From an uncultured Ruminococcus sp. (GTDB taxonomy: Bacteria; Bacillota; Clostridia; Oscillospirales; CAG-272): 5,833 nucleotides of DNA. The notes beneath the pieces are model-generated. The model was not told where the DNA came from. It did not search any database and worked only from the letters and a program-made list of their open reading frames with translations. The position numbers were made by a program, and so were the translations under genes. Shown here one piece after another: positions 1-3,666 of this stretch. The stretch is from contig CACZSA010000288.1 in assembly GCA_902783705.1 (NCBI GenBank), positions 1-5,833 of the forward strand, written 5' to 3'. Every line of letters begins with the position of its first letter. Position 1 is the stretch's first letter.

Positions 1-704
1 AGCTGTTCCTCCGTGTCGTCGCAGACGAATTCGAGGAAGAGGCCGTGATCTCCGGGCGCCTCGCGGAGGATCTCGATATACTGCCGCCACATCCGCTCTC
101 CATCGGCGAGGGGGAACTTGTCATGCCCGGACCAGGTGAAGACGTGGACGTTCGAGAGATACGGCGAGACCGCGCGGACGGCGGCAAGGTTGTAGTCGTC
201 GTCCATGAACTGGTTCGGCTGCCAGTAGAGGCGGAAATTCTCCTCCCCGACCCCCCCGACGAGCCGGACGGCGCTCTCATACCGGTCCGTCAGCGTTCCC
301 TGATGGAATTCCGTGCTGACGGTGAGGCCCTCCCGGGCGGCGCGCGCGCAGAGGGAACGGAGATTCTTCGCGACCATGCGGCGGTTCTCCGCGTCGGAAT
401 CTTCGGTGCCGCGCTTCCCCGCCCAGACGCGGATGTTCTTCGCGCCGAGGAGGGACGCGCACCGGGCGATGGATTCGGGATCCTCCTCGTCGGTGCAGCG
501 GTAGTACGAGCCGTAGGTGTCGACGCGCAGTCCGGCGTCCGCGGTGAGACGTACGGCGTCCCGCGCGGCATCCGGATCGGTCGGCGGCACGTGGATATCC
601 CCGCCCCATTCGAGCAGGGGGAGTCCGGCTTTCTTCGCGACGGCGCAGATCTTCTCGCGGTCGAATTTCCGGAAGGTGACGGTGACAAGGCCGGAGGTGA
701 ACAT
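1..704 (-). CDS. Sugar-phosphate isomerase/epimerase-like TIM-barrel protein (partial, 3' end missing)
   Basis: The reading frame starts at ATG 704-702 and stays open to the left edge, giving 234 codons and no stop. It reads like the xylose-isomerase-like TIM-barrel superfamily (AP endonuclease 2 / IolE / hydroxypyruvate isomerase type). Visible landmarks are an EWGGDIHV stretch (residues 32-39), RVWAGKRG (92-99), STEFHQGTLTD (130-140), LYWQPNQ (159-165), NVHVFTW (185-191) and FLEF (223-226). E132, H187 and E225 are plausible divalent-metal ligands by family analogy; the usual Asp ligand seems replaced by the WQPN segment. These enzymes interconvert ketoses and aldoses or epimerise sugars in the cytosol, but the substrate cannot be read from this sequence. 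An AAGGAG site 8 bases upstream fixes the start. It lies 72 bases downstream of dapA on the same strand, so co-transcription is likely. Roughly the last 20-50 residues should lie beyond the edge. Confidence 0.85.
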   Translation of the reverse strand, partial: MFTSGLVTVTFRKFDREKICAVAKKAGLPLLEWGGDIHVPPTDPDAARDAVRLTADAGLRVDTYGSYYRCTDEEDPESIARCASLLGAKNIRVWAGKRGTEDSDAENRRMVAKNLRSLCARAAREGLTVSTEFHQGTLTDRYESAVRLVGGVGEENFRLYWQPNQFMDDDYNLAAVRAVSPYLSNVHVFTWSGHDKFPLADGERMWRQYIEILREAPGDHGLFLEFVCDDTEEQ

Positions 705-712
705 TTTTGAAA

Positions 713-718
713 CTCCTT
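713..718 (-). promoter_or_regulatory. Ribosome binding site of the sugar isomerase-like gene
   Basis: The minus strand reads AAGGAG, then an 8-base spacer, then ATG at 704. It is a good Shine-Dalgarno match at normal spacing and decides the start of the partial gene. It contrasts with dapA just upstream, which has no such site. Confidence 0.8.
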
Positions 719-747
719 GTATGTTGAGATTTTACAGGAATCAGGGC

Positions 748-774
748 GGAGGGGGAGTTGCTCGCTCCCCCTCC
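748..774 (-). other. GC-rich intergenic hairpin between dapA and the isomerase-like gene
   Basis: Bases 748-757 (GGAGGGGGAG) and 765-774 are perfect reverse complements. They form a 10-bp, almost all-GC stem with a 7-base loop that begins 2 bases after the dapA stop codon. On the minus-strand transcript the stem is followed by GCCCTGATTCC rather than a U-run, so it does not look like a normal intrinsic terminator. It could be a processing or stability element at the dapA 3' end, a partial attenuator that lowers expression of the downstream gene, or a Rho-related pause site. The structure is directly visible; the role is inferred. Confidence 0.6.
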
Positions 775-776
775 CA

Positions 777-1673
777 TCAGAGCATTCCGAGGTCTTTGAG
801 GGCCTCTCCGAGACGCCGCTCCGTCTCCTCCCGCACGGGGACGAGGGGGAGGCGGAGGGTATCCGAACACAGGCCGAGCATCGCCATCGCACGCTTGACG
901 GGCGCGGGATTGCTCTCGGCAAACAGCGCGCGGATGAGGGGCAGAAGCCGTCTTTGCCATTTGTTCGCGCGCACGAGGTCCCCGGAGAGGATCGCGCGGC
1001 ACATCTCCCCCGTCTCCCGCGGCAGGAGATTCGAGACGACCGACACGGCCCCCATGCCGCCCTGCGCGCAGACCGGGACGATCTCCCCGTCGTTGCCCGC
1101 ATAGACGGCGAAATCCTCCCCCGCGAACGCCGCGCAGAGATCCGCCGCCCGGTCGATGTTCCCCGACGCCTCCTTGATCCCCGCGATCCGCGGATGCTCC
1201 GCCAGTTTTCGCACGACCGGGACGGTCAGGTCGCATCCGGTCCGGGCGGGGATGTTGTACAGGATCACGGGGCAGGCCGCCGCGTCCGCCGCTTCGTTGA
1301 AGTGCCGGATCAGCCCGTCCGGCGTCGGTCGATTGTAGTACGGCGCGACGACGAGCACGCCCGCGCAGCCCGCCTCGGACGCGAATTTCGAGAAGGCCGC
1401 CGTGCGCGCGGTGTCGTTCGATCCGGTCCCGGCGATCACGGGCACCCGGTCGGCCGCCTGCCGCACCGCCTCCGCGACGAGCATGCGCCGCTCCTCGTCC
1501 GTGAGGGTCGCGCTCTCGCCCGTCGTCCCGAGTACCAGGATCGCATCCGCGCCGCCGTCGATCTGCCGCACGATCAGCCGCCGGAAAGCCTCTTCATCCA
1601 CCGATCCGTCCGGGCAGAACGGCGTGACGAGCGCGGTGCACAGTCCCCGGAACGGGATTTCTTTTTTCTTCAT
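777..1673 (-). CDS. dapA: 4-hydroxy-tetrahydrodipicolinate synthase (DapA)
   Basis: This enzyme condenses pyruvate with aspartate semialdehyde, the committed step of diaminopimelate and lysine synthesis, in the cytosol. From the chosen ATG the protein has 298 residues, close to the 292 of E. coli DapA. The (beta/alpha)8 lyase motifs are all present: GTTGESATL (49-57), PYYNRP (111-116), YNIPARTG (139-146) and GIKEASG (165-171). K167 is the Schiff-base lysine, T50, Y113 and Y139 match the catalytic triad, and R144 binds the semialdehyde carboxylate. The YNIPARTG arginine favours DapA over N-acetylneuraminate lyase or KDG aldolase. Residues facing the E. coli lysine-feedback site are changed (E84 to R90, H53 to D59, H56 to R62), so lysine inhibition is probably weak or absent. 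An in-frame ATG at 1691-1689 would add six residues; neither start has a clear Shine-Dalgarno site. I prefer 1673 because MKKKEIPFRG lines up with typical family N-termini. It diverges from queA and probably reads on into the isomerase-like gene. Confidence 0.95.
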   Translation of the reverse strand: MKKKEIPFRGLCTALVTPFCPDGSVDEEAFRRLIVRQIDGGADAILVLGTTGESATLTDEERRMLVAEAVRQAADRVPVIAGTGSNDTARTAAFSKFASEAGCAGVLVVAPYYNRPTPDGLIRHFNEAADAAACPVILYNIPARTGCDLTVPVVRKLAEHPRIAGIKEASGNIDRAADLCAAFAGEDFAVYAGNDGEIVPVCAQGGMGAVSVVSNLLPRETGEMCRAILSGDLVRANKWQRRLLPLIRALFAESNPAPVKRAMAMLGLCSDTLRLPLVPVREETERRLGEALKDLGML

Positions 1674-1717
1674 ATCGCAATACGCACGCATTCCGCGTGA
1701 GAATTCATGAAAAACCG

Positions 1718-1746
1718 TTGAATTGAAGGGCGGATTGTGTTATGAT
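1718..1746 (+). promoter_or_regulatory. Predicted queA promoter (housekeeping sigma type)
   Basis: A -35 box TTGAAT (1718-1723) and a -10 box TATGAT (1741-1746) are separated by exactly 17 bases, with an extended -10 TG at 1738-1739. Transcription should begin near 1753, giving queA a leader of roughly 110 bases. It sits in the dapA leader DNA: the dapA transcript would run through it. Confidence 0.65.
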
Positions 1747-1770
1747 AAAAAGGATGTTCCGCCCGCATCC
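1747..1770 (-). terminator. Candidate attenuator hairpin with U-run in the dapA leader
   Basis: On the minus strand, GGATG (1770-1766) and CATCC (1756-1752) form a 5-bp stem around a 9-base loop, followed directly by TTTTT (1751-1747). This lies about 45-65 bases after the predicted dapA transcription start and about 75 bases before the dapA start codon, so it could end transcription early. Its loop contains GGCGGA (1763-1758), which is exactly complementary to TCCGCC (1809-1804) near the 5' end of the same transcript; that pairing would compete with the terminator. The stem is short, so this may be weak or fortuitous. Confidence 0.4.
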
Positions 1771-1809
1771 AGTATATGCGCGTCCCGGTCACGGGGTGCG
1801 TCAGGCGGA
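1758..1809 (+). promoter_or_regulatory. Structured leader RNA shared by the queA and dapA 5' ends
   Basis: Bases 1758-1763 (UCCGCC) pair perfectly with 1804-1809 (GGCGGA), closing an element of about 52 bases. Inside it, 1778-1787 pairs with 1792-1801 as a 10-bp stem with the tetraloop GUCA; three of those pairs are G-U in the queA sense. On the dapA strand the same positions become C-A mismatches, leaving a 3-bp and a 4-bp stem around a 2x2 internal loop. An alternative 5-bp stem (1764-1768 with 1776-1780) competes with the inner hairpin. I cannot match this to any known riboswitch class. The pairing is seen directly; regulation is inferred. Confidence 0.4.
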
Positions 1810-1818
1810 TCCAAACTA

Positions 1819-1847
1819 ATGATAGCACAGCAGGCGGCGCTTGTCAA
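1819..1847 (-). promoter_or_regulatory. Predicted dapA promoter (housekeeping sigma type)
   Basis: On the minus strand, a perfect -35 TTGACA (1847-1842) and a -10 TATCAT (1824-1819) are spaced by 17 bases, with an extended -10 TG at 1827-1826. Transcription should begin near 1812 and run left, giving dapA a leader of roughly 140 bases. It lies between the queA promoter and queA, so the two promoters point at each other. It is the best promoter match I see for dapA. Confidence 0.7.
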
Positions 1848-1849
1848 GC
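1839..1849. repeat. Short dyad over the dapA -35 box
   Basis: GCTTG-T-CAAGC is an 11-base symmetric dyad centred on base 1844. It covers the whole -35 hexamer of the predicted dapA promoter and lies in the queA leader 8 bases before its ribosome binding site. It could be an operator, but the length is small enough to arise by chance from the TTGACA box. Confidence 0.25.
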
Positions 1850-1856
1850 CGTCCAC

Positions 1857-1860
1857 GGAG
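1857..1860 (+). promoter_or_regulatory. Ribosome binding site deciding the queA start
   Basis: ACGGAG ends at 1860, six bases before ATG 1867. Upstream in-frame alternatives are poorer: ATG 1819 has only AGGCGG at long spacing and overlaps the dapA -10 box, and TTG 1723 lies upstream of the predicted transcription start. Confidence 0.65.
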
Positions 1861-1866
1861 CACGAT

Positions 1867-2952
1867 ATGATCAAAAACACACTTCCCCCGACGGATCTCA
1901 CCCTGTCGGATTTCCGCTATGACCTCCCGCAGGAGCGCATCGCGCAGACGCCCGTCGAACCGCGGGACTCCTCGCGCCTCATGGTCCTCGACCGGAAGAC
2001 CGGAACGCTCGAGCACCGGATCTTCCGCGACATCGTCGATTACCTCGATCCCGGCGACACGCTCGTCATCAACGACACCCGCGTCATCCCGGCCCGGATC
2101 ATCGGACACCGGATGCGCCGCGCGGACGGGAGCGAGGGATCGGCGTCCCCGGTGGAGCTCCTTCTGCTCAAGCAGCGTGAGGAGGGCGTCTGGGAAACGC
2201 TCGCGGGTCCCGGCAAACGCGCCCGTCCGGGGGACATTCTCTCCTTCGGCGACGGACTTCTCACGGCGGAGATCCTCGACGTGATCGAGGAGGGCTGCCG
2301 CGTGGTCCGCTTCACCGTGCACCGCGAGGGACTGCCGTTCTTCGCCGCGCTCGATCTGCTCGGGACGATGCCCCTGCCGCCGTACATCACGCAGAAGCTG
2401 GAGGATCCGGAGCGGTATCAGACGGTCTACTCCCGCGAAGCCGGATCCGCCGCCGCGCCGACCGCCGGACTGCACTTCACGCCGGAGCTGCTCGACCGGA
2501 TCCGCGACAAGGGGATCGCCATCGCGCCGGTCCTGCTCCACGTCGGACTCGGTACCTTCCGCCCGGTCAAGGAGGAGCGGATCGCGGAGCACGAGATGCA
2601 TTCGGAGTACATCCGGGTGACGGAGGAGACGGCGCAGCTCGTGAACCGTCGGAGAGCGGCGGGCGGGCGCGTGATCGCCGTGGGAACGACGTCCTGCCGG
2701 GTGCTCGAATCGGCTGCGGACGAGGACGGTCAGCTCCGCGCGGTCGACACGGACACGGGGATCTTCATCTACCCCGGATACCGGTTCCGCATCGTCGACG
2801 CGCTCATCACGAATTTCCACCTGCCGGAGAGCACGCTGCTCATGCTGGTCTCCGCGCTCGCCGACCGGGAGACGATCCTTCGGGCCTACCGCACGGCGGT
2901 GGAGATGGAGTACCGCTTCTTCTCGTTCGGGGACGCGATGTTCATCAAGTAA
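1867..2952 (+). CDS. queA: tRNA preQ1(34) S-adenosylmethionine ribosyltransferase-isomerase (QueA)
   Basis: QueA moves and isomerises the ribosyl part of S-adenosylmethionine onto preQ1 at the wobble position of GUN-anticodon tRNAs, making epoxyqueuosine, the second-last step of queuosine synthesis. The 361-residue product matches the family length (356 in E. coli). Family motifs run the full length: FRYDLPQERIAQTP (16-29), SRLMVLDR (36-43), NDTRVIPARI (69-78), GTMPLPPYI (166-174), AAPTAGLHFT (196-205), HVGLGTFRPV (225-234), VGTTSCRVLES (272-282), FIYPGYRF (300-307), DALITNFHLPES (311-322) and YRFFSFGDAM (349-358). No domain is missing or broken. The start is chosen by the GGAG site and because family members begin shortly before the SDFxYDLP motif. 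It is monocistronic here: its own promoter is upstream and an intrinsic terminator starts 11 bases after the stop. No other queuosine gene is in the window. Confidence 0.97.
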   Translation: MIKNTLPPTDLTLSDFRYDLPQERIAQTPVEPRDSSRLMVLDRKTGTLEHRIFRDIVDYLDPGDTLVINDTRVIPARIIGHRMRRADGSEGSASPVELLLLKQREEGVWETLAGPGKRARPGDILSFGDGLLTAEILDVIEEGCRVVRFTVHREGLPFFAALDLLGTMPLPPYITQKLEDPERYQTVYSREAGSAAAPTAGLHFTPELLDRIRDKGIAIAPVLLHVGLGTFRPVKEERIAEHEMHSEYIRVTEETAQLVNRRRAAGGRVIAVGTTSCRVLESAADEDGQLRAVDTDTGIFIYPGYRFRIVDALITNFHLPESTLLMLVSALADRETILRAYRTAVEMEYRFFSFGDAMFIK

Positions 2953-2963
2953 ACAGAAATACG

Positions 2964-2993
2964 GGAGAGGTCCGCGCGGGTCTCTCCTTTTTT
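2964..2993 (+). terminator. Intrinsic terminator of queA
   Basis: Bases 2964-2973 pair with 2978-2987 (10 bp including two G-U pairs) around the tetraloop GCGC, followed by six T (2988-2993). It begins 11 bases after the queA stop codon and separates queA from the MarR/ABC operon. Confidence 0.9.
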
Positions 2994-2995
2994 CG

Positions 2996-3012
2996 TCCGG
3001 ATCCCGGATTTT
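2996..3012 (+). terminator. Possible secondary terminator hairpin
   Basis: TCCGG (2996-3000) and CCGGA (3004-3008) form a 5-bp stem with a 3-base loop, followed by TTTT (3009-3012). It stands right behind the main queA terminator and may act as a backup. The stem is short, so this is tentative. Confidence 0.3.
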
Positions 3013-3046
3013 CTTAAATTCTCCCTCAATTTTTTATCAATTCCCC

Positions 3047-3075
3047 TTGACAGATCCCGCGGCGCATGCTATAAT
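3047..3075 (+). promoter_or_regulatory. Promoter of the MarR/ABC operon
   Basis: Both boxes are perfect consensus: TTGACA (3047-3052) and TATAAT (3070-3075), spaced by 17 bases, with an extended -10 TG at 3067-3068. AT-rich DNA with T tracts lies just upstream (about 3009-3043). Transcription should begin near 3082. A promoter this strong makes sense if it is normally repressed, which fits the repeats at the start site. Confidence 0.88.
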
Positions 3076-3078
3076 ACG

Positions 3079-3104
3079 AAGGTACCTGACGCTAAGGTAC
3101 CTGA
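3079..3104 (+). repeat. Tandem palindromic repeat, likely MarR operator
   Basis: The 11-base unit AAGGTACCTGA occurs at 3079-3089 and again at 3094-3104, 15 bases apart. Each copy contains the perfect 8-bp palindrome AGGTACCT (3080-3087 and 3095-3102), so the pair is both a direct and an inverted repeat. It begins 3 bases after the -10 box and covers the predicted start site. That is a standard place for an autoregulating MarR repressor to bind, since MarR dimers recognise short palindromes. The repeats are seen directly; binding by the downstream regulator is inferred. Confidence 0.7.
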
Positions 3105-3123
3105 TAAATTGATATTTTGTAAT

Positions 3124-3136
3124 CGCGCACTGCGCG
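3124..3136 (+). other. Short GC hairpin upstream of the regulator's ribosome binding site
   Basis: CGCGC (3124-3128) and GCGCG (3132-3136) form a 5-bp stem with a 3-base loop, ending 4 bases before the AGGAG site. It could slightly limit or stabilise translation initiation of the regulator. Confidence 0.3.
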
Positions 3137-3140
3137 GGAG

Positions 3141-3145
3141 AGGAG
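3141..3145 (+). promoter_or_regulatory. Ribosome binding site fixing a TTG start
   Basis: AGGAG is followed by a 5-base spacer and TTG at 3151. The longer in-frame TTG at 3109 has no Shine-Dalgarno site and would read through this site as coding sequence, so TTG 3151 is preferred. Confidence 0.7.
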
Positions 3146-3150
3146 AACCA

Positions 3151-3666
3151 TTGCCTGTACTGGAAGAAGAAATCGTATGGAAGCTGCGCCGTCTTCACGC
3201 CCTGAGCCGCCGGAGTTCGCCGCACAGACCGCCCGAGGGTACGCCGGACGGTTCGTCTGAGAGCTCCCAGGAGGAACAGCGGGATCACAGCCGCGGGCGC
3301 ATGATGGGCATCCTCGCGGACCGGGGACCCATGAGCCAGACCGCTCTCGCCGCCTCTCTCGACATCCGCCCGCAGTCCCTCTCCGAGCTCGCCGCGAAGA
3401 CCGAGGCGGAAGGACTGATCGCCCGGACGCCGTCGGAGGAGGACCGCCGCCAGACCATCGTCTCCCTCACCGAGGCGGGAGCGGCCCGGGTCGCGGCGTT
3501 CCGGGAGGCGCACCGCCGTCACGCGGAGGAATTCCTCGCGCCGCTCAGCAAAGAAGAAAAAGAAGCGCTCCGGACCCTGCTTGCGAAGCTCATCGCGGGA
3601 CAGGAGCCGGATGAGAACAAAACCACACCGGAGAAATCCGATAAAAACGAAGGAGGAGTCGCCTGA
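3151..3666 (+). CDS. MarR-family transcriptional regulator
   Basis: From TTG 3151 the product has 171 residues and a MarR-type winged helix. An N-terminal helix (about 4-20) precedes a polar, Pro/Ser-rich stretch (about 22-47). Then come MMGILADRG (51-59), SQTALAASLDI (62-72), the recognition helix around RPQSLSELAAKTEAEG (73-88), and the wing ending in the hallmark DRRQTIVSLTEAG (98-110). A C-terminal helical part (about 111-150) should form the dimer interface, and a charged tail ends at 171. MarR proteins usually repress their own operon and release DNA on binding small phenolic or toxic ligands. The tandem AGGTACCT palindromes at its start site and the exporter directly downstream fit that scheme. 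The weak TTG start may keep repressor levels low. Its ligand cannot be predicted. The long polar insert between the first and second helices is somewhat larger than in classic MarR. Confidence 0.9.
   Translation: MPVLEEEIVWKLRRLHALSRRSSPHRPPEGTPDGSSESSQEEQRDHSRGRMMGILADRGPMSQTALAASLDIRPQSLSELAAKTEAEGLIARTPSEEDRRQTIVSLTEAGAARVAAFREAHRRHAEEFLAPLSKEEKEALRTLLAKLIAGQEPDENKTTPEKSDKNEGGVA
3650..3656 (+). promoter_or_regulatory. Strong ribosome binding site of the ABC exporter
   Basis: AAGGAGG lies inside the last codons of the regulator gene, 9 bases before ATG 3666. It supports that start over the in-frame ATG at 3705, which has no comparable site. Confidence 0.8.

Noticed and set aside
277..1236. 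Minus-strand frames across the dapA/isomerase junction
   Set aside because: These are out of frame with both recognisable proteins and Arg/Pro/Gly-rich. The isomerase-like frame ending at the left edge explains the region.
717..1700. A 327-codon plus-strand open frame
   Set aside because: It is antisense to dapA, Arg-rich, and without a ribosome binding site or family motifs.
1813..1819. AAACTAA in the queA leader, reminiscent of the A-rich tail of a preQ1-I riboswitch
   Set aside because: There is no compact upstream stem-loop with a complementary loop as the preQ1-I fold needs, and the tail is too short. The match is seven bases of AT-rich sequence around the dapA -10 box.
1723..1866. A longer queA N-terminus starting at TTG 1723 or ATG 1819
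   Set aside because: The TTG is upstream of the predicted transcription start, ATG 1819 lacks a well-spaced ribosome binding site, and the extra residues do not resemble QueA.
1674..1866. Lysine riboswitch or T-box leader for dapA
   Set aside because: The leader is too short for the lysine aptamer, and no T-box or specifier-loop sequence is visible on either strand.
1816..2820. A 334-codon minus-strand open frame
   Set aside because: It is antisense to queA, with composition typical of a GC-rich shadow frame.
3109..3150. An earlier TTG start for the MarR regulator
   Set aside because: It has no Shine-Dalgarno site, lies 5 bases after the operator repeat, and its extra 14 residues would be encoded through the AGGAG site that serves TTG 3151.
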